From Cryobacterium flavum (GTDB lineage Bacteria; Actinomycetota; Actinomycetes; Actinomycetales; Microbacteriaceae), in assembly GCF_900103805.1 (NCBI RefSeq), contig NZ_FNIB01000006.1, positions 124,001 through 188,000 of the forward strand: a stretch of 64,000 nucleotides of DNA, written 5' to 3'. The notes below the pieces were generated by a model that searched no databases, was not told where the DNA came from, and saw nothing but the letters and a program-made list of their open reading frames with translations. Every line of letters starts with the position of its first letter. Position 1 is the stretch's first letter. The translations under genes were made by a program, and so were the position numbers. This document shows positions 55,214 through 62,781 of this stretch, piece after piece.

Positions 55214-55654
55214 ATGGAGATTGTTGAACTTGGTGAGACTGCCGTCATCGGAATCGAAGTTGTCGCTTACTTCGGCCAGCTACGCTCCGAGATGCCTGCG
55301 GCCTGGCGCGAGCTGTTTTCCCGTCAAGACGAGCTGCCCGCCTTAGGCACAGGCGTCTTCGTCGAGGCCAGCAACCATTTAGGCGACGGCCGTTACCGCG
55401 AGATTATTGGAGCAGTAGCTGTCGTCGCCGACGTTGCAGTGCCTGATGGTATGGCTGTTGCGCTCCTTCCCGGTGGAAGATTCGTCCACCACCGGCATGA
55501 CGGTTCGGTGGCAACCATCGCAGGCGGTTACCAGACGATTTATGACTGGGCTGCAGAGCAGGGATTGACTCTCGGGAACCGCAAGCTCGATGTCGGATAC
55601 ACGGCCGATGATGTTCAACAACCGCACGAACTTTACGTCGACATTCTCATCTGA
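55214..55654 (+). CDS. GyrI-like small-molecule-binding domain protein
   Basis: 146 residues with GGAGGGA upstream. The pattern matches GyrI/AraC effector-binding (SOUL/GyrI-like) domains: two beta-alpha-beta repeats with VVAYFGQLRSEMPAAWRELFSRQDEL, AVVADVAVPDGMAVALLPGGRFVHHRHDGS, TIYDWAAEQGLTL and terminal HELYVDILI. Stand-alone members bind hydrophobic or cationic ligands, or inhibit gyrase (SbmC). No DNA-binding domain is fused. It lies among island genes with no clear partner. Confidence 0.75.
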   Translation: MEIVELGETAVIGIEVVAYFGQLRSEMPAAWRELFSRQDELPALGTGVFVEASNHLGDGRYREIIGAVAVVADVAVPDGMAVALLPGGRFVHHRHDGSVATIAGGYQTIYDWAAEQGLTLGNRKLDVGYTADDVQQPHELYVDILI

Positions 55655-56116
55655 CGGCCGCCCCCATTCACGACGAGATCAGGCTATACCGGCCGAACCG
55701 CCGTGCAATGCCAGTGATCCGCGCAGCTGTCGAAGTCGTCCGGATGCGGCAGCCTCGTCTACTTGTTGAGAGAGGGACTCGGTGGCAGGTCATCTTTCCC
55801 GTGTGGCACAAAATCAGCGAGTTCGGCAATTCACGTAGTCCACCCGAGATCTCTCCCGTTGACTGTTTCCCTTGCGGGCGTTCTCGTCCAGCCCGCCCAC
55901 ATTGCTCCTCCGACTCGCTGGGTGGAGCAGCCTTCGGTCGACAGACCTTGTTGGCCGGAGGCGATCTCGTCCTCGTCGCACTCATCGCATTTTTCAAGGC
56001 AGTGCTGAGTCTGCGGAAGCTATCGCGAGCGACCGGGTGGTTTTCCGCGCAATGACAAACCCAGATACGGCCAACCGCTCGGGCTGTCAGATGGCCTGGA
56101 CGAATCTCACCGGCGC
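55655..56116. other. Degraded or non-coding island segment
   Basis: About 460 bp. Open frames of 109-115 codons on both strands show no recognisable family and poor codon pattern. The segment leads into the DJ-1/PfpI pseudogene and is probably decayed island DNA. Confidence 0.4.
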
Positions 56117-56740
56117 GTCTCGATTGTCCTCTTCGACGGTTTCGAGCTACTCGACGTTTTTGGCCCGTCAGGCCTACTCGGAATGCTGCCGTAGGCGTTT
56201 TCTGTCGAATTGGTCGGCTCCTCTCAAGGGCTTGTGAGGAGCAGTCAGGGTGCCGAGGTCGTGGCGACCGTTGGGTATCGTGACGCGAAACTTCCCTCCA
56301 TCGTTCTCGTTCCTGGAGGACGAGGTACTCGCTCGCTCGTCAACGACGCCGAATTCTTCGAGAGGCTGGCAGCGTGGGCGAGCGAGGCAAGACTCGTGAC
56401 GTCGGTGTGCACCGGGGCCGCTCTGCTCGCCGCGGCCGGGCTGCTCGACGGGTTTCGAGCGACGACTAATAAACGTGCGTACTGATGGGCGACGTCGTAT
56501 GGTTCGTCCGTCGAATGGGTCACTCAAGCACGGTGGGTAGAGGACCGCAGCTGATGGCCGTCTTCAGGCGTTGCGGCAGGAATTGACATGATCGCCGCAT
56601 TGGTTGTACATCTCTTCGGACCAGAGACTGCTGCGGCGGTGGCCGCCGCTGCCGAGCTCAAGATCCACACGGACCCGCACTGGGATCCCCTCGCTGCGGC
56701 AAACGGACGAAAGCCGTCCCGCAGAGGGTTCCCTTTCAAA
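56117..56740 (+). pseudogene. DJ-1/PfpI (GATase1-like) family protein, inactivated by three in-frame stops
   Basis: One reading frame runs through VSIVLFDGFELLDVFGP, LPSIVLVPGGRGTRSL, ARLVTSVCTGAALLAAAGLLDG (nucleophile Cys elbow), SSVEWVTQARWVED and SGVAAGIDMIAALVVHLFG, clear DJ-1/PfpI family signatures in the right order. It is broken by TAG at 56192, TGA at 56483 and TGA at 56552. No start codon is visible upstream in frame. The high retained similarity suggests recent inactivation. Confidence 0.85.
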
Positions 56741-56819
56741 CACGAGGTGCTCGAGACCCCGCCTCGCGTGCTGGCACAGCCCGATGTCCCCCTGACGTGC
56801 CGATCCGTACACTGGTCAC

Positions 56820-57335
56820 ATGTCAGCCAGAGTGCGCCTTGCGCGATCGGGAGACCTCGACGTCATCGAGAAGATTGAAAACGATGCCGACCAGCTCTTG
56901 ATCAACACACTCAAGCCGGAGGGTTGGGCTGCCGCCCCCTCTGGAGCTGCTCGTGCGTCGCAGCCCGGCTTCATCCTTGTCGTCGAGCTCGACGACGGTC
57001 ACGTTGGCGGGTTTGTTCATGTTCTCGAGGTCGACGGCCTGTGCCACTTGGAGCAGCTGTCCGTAGCGCCGGCGGAGGCGCGGAAGGGTTGGGGGCGGGC
57101 GCTCGTGGCGGCCGCCAAAATCCAAGCGCAGGAGCGCGGGTACCACCGCATCTCGCTTCGAACCTACGCGGACGTCCCATGGAATGCCCTGTTCTACGCA
57201 AGTGCCGGTTTTGTCGAGGAAGAGCCATCCACGCAATTTCATCGTTCCCTGGTCGGCGTCGAGGCCGAACTTGGACTTAACCAATATGGGCACCGGGTAC
57301 AGATGGTTGCCTACGCTGAACCATCAACCCCGTAA
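56820..57335 (+). CDS. GNAT family N-acetyltransferase
   Basis: 171 residues. ARVRLARSGDLDVIEKIENDAD is a typical GNAT N-terminus; LEQLSVAPAEARKGWGRALVAAAKIQAQERGY is motif A with acetyl-CoA loop (K-G-W-G-R-A). WNALFYASAGFVEEE is motif B. Substrate unknown. The gene appears intact between two pseudogenes. Confidence 0.88.
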   Translation: MSARVRLARSGDLDVIEKIENDADQLLINTLKPEGWAAAPSGAARASQPGFILVVELDDGHVGGFVHVLEVDGLCHLEQLSVAPAEARKGWGRALVAAAKIQAQERGYHRISLRTYADVPWNALFYASAGFVEEEPSTQFHRSLVGVEAELGLNQYGHRVQMVAYAEPSTP

Positions 57336-57389
57336 GAGGTTCGTCTTTCGGAGTGAGGTCGTTGTGGAATCGGGCGGCCAAGCCGGCGA

Positions 57390-57877
57390 TGCGACGAAAA
57401 CGTTCACTGTGATGAAGATCGTGCGCTACCCCGGCAAGTTCGACCCGACGCCGAAGCAGGGCGTTGGCGCGCATAAGGATTCCGGGGTGCTGACACTCCT
57501 GCGTCGAACCGGGCAAGGGCGGCCTGCAGGTCGAGAAGGACGGTGCCCGGATCGATGCGCCGCCGCTGGATGGGGCCTTCGTGGCGAACATCGGCGAGCT
57601 GCTCGAGGTGGCCACCGACGTCTACCTGAACGCGACCGTGCACCGGGTGATCTCGCCGCTCATCGGCGAGGACAGGATCACGATCCCGTTCTTCTTCGGG
57701 CCGGCATTCGACGCGACGATCCCGCTCCTCGCCCTGCCCGACGAGTTGGAGACCCCAGGCATCATGGCAGAACCGGAGAACCCGATCTTCACCACGTACG
57801 GTGAGAATGCGCTTAAGAGCCGGCTGCGCACGCATCCGGATGTGGCCGCGATCCACTACTCCGACCTCGCCAAGTAA
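57390..57877 (+). pseudogene. Isopenicillin-N-synthase-like 2OG-Fe(II) oxygenase, 3' fragment with frameshift
   Basis: The first part reads FTVMKIVRYPGKFDPTPKQ and GVGAHKDSGVLTLL (iron-binding H-x-D). A shift near 57505-57520 moves the frame; the second part continues GLQVEKDGARIDAPPLDG, ANIGELLEVATDVYLNATVHRV (iron His) and DRITIPFFFGPAFDATI (2-oxoglutarate Arg), ending YSDLAK. The N-terminal half of about 170 residues is absent, with the intact GNAT gene lying directly upstream. Clearly non-functional. Confidence 0.85.
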
Positions 57878-57897
57878 CCCCCGGCCGCGGGCCGCGG

Positions 57898-58539
57898 TTA
57901 TGGCTGGAGCCGCTCCATCGTCCAGCCACCCGCGTCACCGGCCGTGAACCGCAGGCGGTCGTGCAGCCGGGACGTGCGGCCCTGCCAGAACTCGATCGCG
58001 CGCGGAACCACACGGAACCCGCCCCAGTCGTCCGGCCGCGGAATGTCCGTGTCGTCCGGATAACGCTCTTCCACCCGGCGTACCTGCTCCTCGATCAGGG
58101 CGCGGCTTGCGATGGGCCGCGACTGGTCACTGGCGACCGCGGCGACGCGAGACGCCCTCGGCCGGCCTACGAAATAGGCGTCGCTGGTGGCGGCATCCGT
58201 GGGGCTTGCCGTGCCGTAGACGATCACCTGGCGCTGCATGGCATACCAGGGGAACAGCAGCGAGACGTCCGGGGTGACGCTCAACGCCCGGCCTTTGCGG
58301 GACGCGTAGTTGGTGACGAATTCGAAGCCGCTGCCGTCGAGGCCCTTGAGCAGCACGGTTCGGCTGCTCGGCCAGCCTTCCGGGTCGACGGTGCTTAGCA
58401 CCATGGCATTCGGCTCGTAGAGCCCGGCCTGCTCCGCGGCAGCCAGCCACACGTCGAACTCGACCATCGGGTCGGGGTTGACCCCGGACTCGTTCAGGCT
58501 CACTGCGCCGTAGTCGGTGTGACTCGTCAGGGATTCCAT
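57898..58539 (-). CDS. pdxH: Pyridoxamine 5'-phosphate oxidase
   Basis: 213 residues, the normal length. FMN enzyme making pyridoxal 5'-phosphate from PNP/PMP. EPNAMVLSTVDPEGWPSSRTVLLKG, FVTNYASRKGRAL, LLFPWYAMQRQVIVYG and WGGFRVVPRAIEFWQGRTSRLHDR with the terminal MERLQP are all diagnostic. A housekeeping gene within an otherwise decayed region, so either part of the ancestral chromosome or carried cargo. Confidence 0.95.
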   Translation of the reverse strand: MESLTSHTDYGAVSLNESGVNPDPMVEFDVWLAAAEQAGLYEPNAMVLSTVDPEGWPSSRTVLLKGLDGSGFEFVTNYASRKGRALSVTPDVSLLFPWYAMQRQVIVYGTASPTDAATSDAYFVGRPRASRVAAVASDQSRPIASRALIEEQVRRVEERYPDDTDIPRPDDWGGFRVVPRAIEFWQGRTSRLHDRLRFTAGDAGGWTMERLQP

Positions 58540-58579
58540 CAGTATTCTCGCCCTCGGTTTGAGCCGCCGGAATACGAAA

Positions 58580-58628
58580 GCTCCCCGGCCTGCCCCTCCA
58601 GCCTAGGAGGAACAGGCGGACGGGGAGC
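58580..58628. other. Structured hairpin upstream of pdxH
   Basis: GCTCCCCG...CGGGGAGC outer arms enclose CCTG/CAGG and CCTCC/GGAGG pairs with small internal loops. Forty bp upstream of the pdxH start; could be a terminator for a lost gene or an mRNA leader structure. The remaining 58629-58793 holds nothing nameable. Confidence 0.45.
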
Positions 58629-58793
58629 CTGTGGCCGCGTGTGTGTCAGTCGCGCTTTTCATAATCGTGGCCTGAGTTGTGGCCCTGTAGTGGTTCCCTT
58701 TGCGGGTAGTTCGACTTCCGATGGTGCGCTCGAAGTTCGAGAAATCCTTCGACGTGGACATCATGGCGTCAGTGCCCGGTGTACAGTCCCGCC

Positions 58794-59048
58794 ATGCCCT
58801 CGCTTATTCAGCAGAGAATGGCCCTCGAGCGTATTCGCACGTCCGCCATTGTGTGGACCGTGTTCGGCGGGTTTTGGGGCCTGCTTTCAATCGCCAACCT
58901 GCTTGTCGGCACAGAGCCGACGCGAGGGGCCCTATACCTTGCCGTCGCGGGAGGGCTGATCGCCGTTGGGCTTGTCAAAATGAGGCGATACCGACGTGAA
59001 ATTACAGCGTTTGCGGTCGAGAATAGCCCCGACGCCGGCAAGCGTTAA
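58794..59048 (+). CDS. Small two-helix membrane protein, unknown function
   Basis: 84 residues from ATG 58794 (an ATG at 58779 is also possible). Two hydrophobic helices, IVWTVFGGFWGLLSIANLLVG and ALYLAVAGGLIAVGLVKM, are followed by a basic stretch RRYRRE. No family recognised. Confidence 0.6.
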   Translation: MPSLIQQRMALERIRTSAIVWTVFGGFWGLLSIANLLVGTEPTRGALYLAVAGGLIAVGLVKMRRYRREITAFAVENSPDAGKR

Positions 59049-59092
59049 CTCCAGTCCGGGCGTCTCGTAGAGGGTTCCGCATACGGCCTGCG

Positions 59093-59353
59093 TTAGCGCC
59101 CGTGATGGTATCGACATCCGGCGATACGGACTTCGTCGTTCTCGACCTTGTAGATCAGGCGATGTTCGTCTGTAATCCGACGTGACCAATACCCGCGGAA
59201 GCCGTGCTTGAGGGGTTCGGGTTTTCCGATGCCTTCATTGCCGTTGCGATTAACGTCGCTCAGGAGCGTATTGATGCGTTTGAGGATCTTGCGGTCTTGC
59301 GTCTGCCACCAGCAGTAGTCGTCCCAGGCATCCTCGTCCCAGATCAACTTCAT
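59093..59353 (-). CDS. yoeB: Txe/YoeB family toxin
   Basis: 86 residues, usual YoeB size. Ribosome-dependent mRNA endonuclease. MKLIWDEDAWDDYCWWQTQDRKILKRINTLLSDV and KPEPLKHGFRGYWSRRITDEHRLIYKV with terminal RYHHGR include the family's catalytic Glu, Arg and terminal His/Tyr residues. Start overlaps the antitoxin stop (ATGA). Confidence 0.95.
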   Translation of the reverse strand: MKLIWDEDAWDDYCWWQTQDRKILKRINTLLSDVNRNGNEGIGKPEPLKHGFRGYWSRRITDEHRLIYKVENDEVRIAGCRYHHGR

Positions 59354-59601
59354 TCATCAAGGGCGTGCTGCGTGCCGTGGCCGGCCTCGAGTCGATCGAT
59401 CGATCCGAGGAGGCGGCGCGCGTTCGCGGGGTTCTTCAGCAGATAGGCGGTTTCCTTGAGCGACTCGTAGTCGTCGAGCGAGACGATGACCACGGGTTCG
59501 TGTCCTGCACGAGTGATAACAACTTCTTCTCGGTCATCCACCACTGCTGAGAGTGTCTCGGCGTACTTCGCCCGGGATTCTGAATATGTCATGGTGCGCA
59601 T
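59350..59601 (-). CDS. yefM: YefM/Phd family antitoxin
   Basis: 83 residues from the ATG at 59601 (another ATG 9 bp later). MTYSESRAKYAETLSAVVDDREEVVITRAGHEPVVIVSLDDYESLKET is the Phd/YefM DNA-binding fold; the C-terminal third wraps YoeB. Upstream palindrome with TGTAC cores fits autorepression. Confidence 0.95.
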   Translation of the reverse strand: MRTMTYSESRAKYAETLSAVVDDREEVVITRAGHEPVVIVSLDDYESLKETAYLLKNPANARRLLGSIDRLEAGHGTQHALDE

Positions 59602-59613
59602 TGGGATCCTTTC

Positions 59614-59633
59614 ACGTACAGAAAATTGTACGT
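59614..59633. promoter_or_regulatory. yefM-yoeB operator
   Basis: ACGTACA-GAAAAT-TGTACGT is a perfect 7-bp inverted repeat 13 bp before the antitoxin start. E. coli YefM recognises TGTACA cores, so this is a likely autoregulatory site. Confidence 0.75.
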
Positions 59634-59707
59634 CACCTTGATTACGACTACAAGATTCACCCACAGCTCCACCATCGTCGCGTAAGCCGTTCCTGTTGCG
59701 GGATCAC

Positions 59708-59971
59708 CTATCGGGATTCGTATATCTCGCGACGATGTCCGAGTCGGAGGACGAGCATGATTAATAGGTCGTCGTGAATCTCGTAAATGATGCGGTAGTC
59801 ACTCGTTCGGACCCGCCACTCGCCAGAGCCCCCGACGAGTTGGATCGCCTTGGGTGGCCGCGGATCGTCTGCCAAGAGGTCGATCGCTGCTTGAACTCGA
59901 CGTCGGGCCTGCGGATCGAACTTGCGCAGTTGCCGTTCGGCGGCTGGTGCGATCTTCACCGAGTAAGTCAT
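59708..59971 (-). CDS. RelE/ParE superfamily toxin
   Basis: 87 residues from the ATG at 59971 (overlaps antitoxin stop by 4 bp). YSVKIAPAAERQLRKFDPQARRRVQAAIDLLADDPRPP, GEWRVRTSDYRIIYEI and LVLRLGHRREIYE match RelE: basic catalytic surface with Arg/Lys and a terminal Arg-x-x-x-Tyr. Second toxin in tandem with yefM-yoeB. Confidence 0.92.
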   Translation of the reverse strand: MTYSVKIAPAAERQLRKFDPQARRRVQAAIDLLADDPRPPKAIQLVGGSGEWRVRTSDYRIIYEIHDDLLIMLVLRLGHRREIYESR

Positions 59972-60243
59972 ACGAGGCCGAGGTCCGCCTTTACCTGTTC
60001 CCAAGGAGTCGGTTCGCTTTTCGTGCGACGCATCTCTTCACGCGATTCCTCAGCGGCACGAATATCGGCCATGTCTTCGGCCAATTCAATGAGGCGCTCC
60101 AAATCGTCGACGTCGATAACGGCCGCGACTCGCCGCCCGCGGCGAGACAAGAAGACCGGCCCGTGCTCGGTGCGAGCGCGGTCGATGATCGATGCGAGCT
60201 GGTCGCGTGCATCCGAGACGCTGACAGGGACTGTGGTCGACAT
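59968..60243 (-). CDS. Phd/YefM family antitoxin
   Basis: 91 residues. VPVSVSDARDQLASIIDRARTEHGPVFLSRRGRRVAAVIDVDDLERL is the Phd fold; the C-terminal half (MADIRAAEESREEMRRTKSEPTPWEQVKADLGL) is the toxin-binding tail. Partner of the RelE-like toxin. TGTACA-type sites lie directly upstream. Confidence 0.92.
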   Translation of the reverse strand: MSTTVPVSVSDARDQLASIIDRARTEHGPVFLSRRGRRVAAVIDVDDLERLIELAEDMADIRAAEESREEMRRTKSEPTPWEQVKADLGLV

Positions 60244-60251
60244 GCTTTAAT

Positions 60252-60296
60252 CGTACATTTCACCTACCTGATGTACAAGAGATCTTCAAATGTACA
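60252..60296. promoter_or_regulatory. Operator sites upstream of the Phd/RelE pair
   Basis: CGTACA (60252), TGTACA (60272) and TGTACA (60291) lie about 20 bp apart just upstream of the antitoxin start. They share the core of the neighbouring yefM operator, so cross-regulation between the two pairs is possible. Confidence 0.6.
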
Positions 60297-60437
60297 ACTG
60301 GCCTCCCGCTCAGGGTTCCCTTACGAACACCGCAAGACTCTGTTGCGGCACAAACTTCAGCACGCGTTGTTGTGCCGAGTGCCCCTGCCCTCGCTCCGGT
60401 CTTGTTTATCCACATAGCCGATAGTATTATCGCGTAT

Positions 60438-61031
60438 GTGAACATACAGGCGCCAGCGCTAAGCCCGCTCTTCCGGTCAGATGCGCAGGGAGAAATTCTC
60501 GCACGGCTGTTTCTCAATGCCGATCGATCATTCACAATCGCCGAACTTGCTCGCGCCGCTAAGTCGCCGTATGCGAGCGCTCACCGAGAAGTCTCTCGCA
60601 TTGTCCAGATGGGACTTGCCAGCACGGAGAAGCGCGGTCAGTCCGTCGAGGTGCGAGTGCGCGCTGATACGCCGGCCTTTCGGCCCCTCGCGGAACTGCT
60701 TGCCCTGACGTACGGGCCGGCTGTCGTGATACCCCAGCATTTGTCAGGGATATCCGGAATCGATCTGGCATTTATCTATGGTTCCTGGGCCGCCCGCCGT
60801 GCGGGGGAGCCGGGGGATGCTCCAGCAGACATTGACGTACTCCTCGTCGGCAACCCGCCCCGTGGTGCTGTCAACGAGGCGGCACGCCGTGCGGGCACCA
60901 ATTTGGGGCGCGAGGTGAACGTGCGAATAGTCAGCACGGCCGCGTGGGAGGCCGCCAGCACGGACCCGTTCTTGCGCACACTGACCGAGCGTCCAATCGT
61001 GAGCCTTGAACTTCGTGAGGAAAACCCATGA
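60438..61031 (+). CDS. Winged-helix MNT-type nucleotidyltransferase (antitoxin-like)
   Basis: 197 residues from the GTG at 60438 (frame open from 60372). N-terminal winged helix: LFLNADRSFTIAELARAAKSPYASAHREVSRIVQMGLASTEKRGQSVEVRV. C-terminal minimal nucleotidyltransferase: FIYGSWAARRAGEPGDAPADIDVLLVG, with the GSW...DxD-type motif (DID). Such MNT proteins pair with HEPN ribonucleases and inactivate them, often by AMPylation. The ATGA overlap with a HEPN remnant downstream supports this pairing. Confidence 0.85.
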   Translation: MNIQAPALSPLFRSDAQGEILARLFLNADRSFTIAELARAAKSPYASAHREVSRIVQMGLASTEKRGQSVEVRVRADTPAFRPLAELLALTYGPAVVIPQHLSGISGIDLAFIYGSWAARRAGEPGDAPADIDVLLVGNPPRGAVNEAARRAGTNLGREVNVRIVSTAAWEAASTDPFLRTLTERPIVSLELREENP

Positions 61032-61356
61032 TCGACCGTTGGGACCGCGGTAGATCCGAGGTTGACTTGCTTCTCAAGCAAGGCCGCCTTACGCGGGTCT
61101 GGTCAATCAAGGGCTGAAAGCCCGCGGCGAGGGTGCACACGCCGTTCTGCTTGAAGTGGCGATCGCTCAACTCGAGCCACCACGGCAGATTGAAATTCGT
61201 GAATTCGACTGGATGCGGCGGCTCCGCAACTCGACGCAATATTCCGACCTCGACCGCCCGTCGGCGAGTGTCGACGACGTCGATCAAGCCGTTCCCGCAG
61301 CAGGAGCGATCGTTGATCGTGCAGCTCGACTCTTTGAACTGATGCCGGCCTATTGA
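61028..61356 (+). pseudogene. HEPN-type partner of MNT protein, internal deletion
   Basis: The start (MIDRWDRGRSEVDLLLKQGRLTRV) and the C-terminal half (QGLKARGEGAHAVLLEVAIAQLEPP, FDWMRRLRNSTQYSDLDRP, DQAVPAAGAIVDRAARLFELMP) are present but in different frames, joined near 61100. About 60 codons expected between them are lost. The RNase-type Arg motif (RRLRNSTQY) survives, but no full-length product can be made. The MNT gene therefore lacks its intact partner. Confidence 0.75.
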
Positions 61357-61511
61357 CGGGGTAGAGACACCGAAAAAGGCTCTCGGGTTTGCCCACATTT
61401 TGCCCACAAATGTAGGAAAATGACGTGATTGTGGCACTACTCAAATAACCAAAAACGTTGATATTATGCGGAACTTGCCCGATCGCGGAGTGGCCATTCG
61501 CCTCCCAATTG

Positions 61512-61605
61512 GTTTCAAGTTCCAGTGAGGGCTCCATGAATATTTCGCGTTGATCTCGGCTTTAACTAGGTAACAGGCTCCTCAGGTGCCCCGTTTGCCC
61601 AGAGC
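61512..61605 (+). repeat. Degenerate copy of the tRNA-Leu 3' end and flank (probable far att site)
   Basis: TTTCAAGTTCCAGTGAGGGC and the following 75 bases align with the tRNA-Leu T arm and downstream flank at 48346-48441 at roughly 75% identity by eye, including the TTTAAC and GCCTCAG words. CCCAATTGG just before it matches the tRNA D-loop region, as if the middle of the tRNA had been deleted. It marks the likely right end of the island. Confidence 0.65.
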
Positions 61606-61630
61606 GCGGTGATGGTCATTTGAAGGTGGC

Positions 61631-61815
61631 ATGTCAGCCGACGACTTCGCCGTGGAGGTTGGCATCACACCAGCGAACGTCGCCATGCTCAAGAACGGTT
61701 GCGCTCGAACGATCCCGATTTTCAACCACACTCGACATAATCAGCCTCTTCCTGACTTACCAGCCCGGCGTCATCGTGGTCTGGGACGACGAGCCCACGT
61801 GCCAGCTCTATCCGC
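61631..61815 (+). pseudogene. XRE/YozG-type HTH regulator, frameshifted
   Basis: MSADDFAVEVGITPANVAMLKNG is the helix-turn-helix of short Cro/C1-type regulators. The expected continuation, a stretch like LDIISLFLTYQPGVIVVWDDE, is in another frame, giving a shift near 61700. The intact family is about 70 residues. Confidence 0.7.
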
Positions 61816-61827
61816 TAGATTCGGCCC

Positions 61828-62205
61828 ATGACCAAACCACAAAGCGTCGGGCCATATGTGAAAGTGACGCAGCGCGGATGGCCGGAATGGGTTGCCGTTA
61901 TCGACGCTATGGGTGGCCGGGAGCTTTTTCATCCCGACATCGTGCCGCTGGTACAACATGAAATCGCGCATCTGGAATTGAAAAATCACGGGTGGTGGGC
62001 GCAGGCCATCACGATCGCTTACGAACAGCACATCGGCCGCCGGACAGCGCGGCCCTCACTGCTATCAAGATGAACAGTCCGCTGATCGACCATTGCCAGA
62101 GATTCGGGTTGAGGATCATGAATGGTTCGCCGTCGAGGTGCACAAAACCCTGAAGTCGGTCCCAGAGCAGCGCTACAGCCGGGCGGCACACCGTAGTCAA
62201 AGATG
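61828..62205 (+). pseudogene. DUF4287 domain protein, frameshifted and truncated
   Basis: VKVTQRGWPEWVAVIDAMGG and HGWWAQAITIAYEQHIGRR match DUF4287. The frame then closes at 62073, and FAVEVHKTLKSVPEQ, which normally follows in the same protein, appears in another frame from about 62120. The C-terminal half typical of the family is missing. Confidence 0.65.
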
Positions 62206-62246
62206 CACATTCCCGCCGTGCGTCAGGACTGTGCAAGTCTCAATGA

Positions 62247-62753
62247 ATGGATTGGCCAAGATCTGCACCTATTACGACTGCGCGCCTCGTGCTGGAACCG
62301 CTGTCGGTACTTCATGCCCCTTCTATGGTCGACGTCCTGGCCGCCCCCTCGCTCTATGACTTCACCGGCGGGGAAGCGCCGTCGCTCGAGCAGTTGGAAG
62401 ACCGTTATGCGGCACAGGCAGTCGGGCACTCGGCGGATGGTTCGCAGTGGTGGTTGAACTGGGTCGTCATTCAGCGTGATGGCATGCAGCCGATCGGGTT
62501 CGTGCAGGCAACCGTCGAGAACGACGGATCGAAACTCGTAGCCGACATTGCCTGGGTGATCTCACCGACCTGGCAAAGGCACGGTTTCGCGTCGGAGGCC
62601 GCTCAGGGGATGCTCGAATGGTTGCGATCAAACGGGGTGGACCATTTCACGGCACACATCCATCCGGCCAATCATGCGTCAATGCACGTCGCGCACAATC
62701 AACAATTACACGTGACATCGTCCAAGAAAGATGGCGAAAATCGTTGGGAATAG
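62247..62753 (+). CDS. GNAT family N-acetyltransferase (RimJ/RimL-like)
   Basis: 168 residues. TARLVLEPLSVLHAPSMVDVLAAPSLYDFTGG is a RimJ/RimL-type N-terminus; WVISPTWQRHGFASEAAQGMLEWL is the acetyl-CoA motif (Q-R-H-G-F-A); HIHPANHASMHVAHNQQLHVTSSKKDGENRW closes the fold. Substrate unknown. It appears complete. Confidence 0.83.
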   Translation: MDWPRSAPITTARLVLEPLSVLHAPSMVDVLAAPSLYDFTGGEAPSLEQLEDRYAAQAVGHSADGSQWWLNWVVIQRDGMQPIGFVQATVENDGSKLVADIAWVISPTWQRHGFASEAAQGMLEWLRSNGVDHFTAHIHPANHASMHVAHNQQLHVTSSKKDGENRWE

Positions 62754-62781
62754 GGGCTGCGCTGGGGGCTTCGACCATCCT

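Noticed and set aside
55668-56055. Overlapping ORFs of 109-115 codons on both strands
   Set aside because: Neither has recognisable motifs; the stretch is adjacent to a clear pseudogene and probably decayed.
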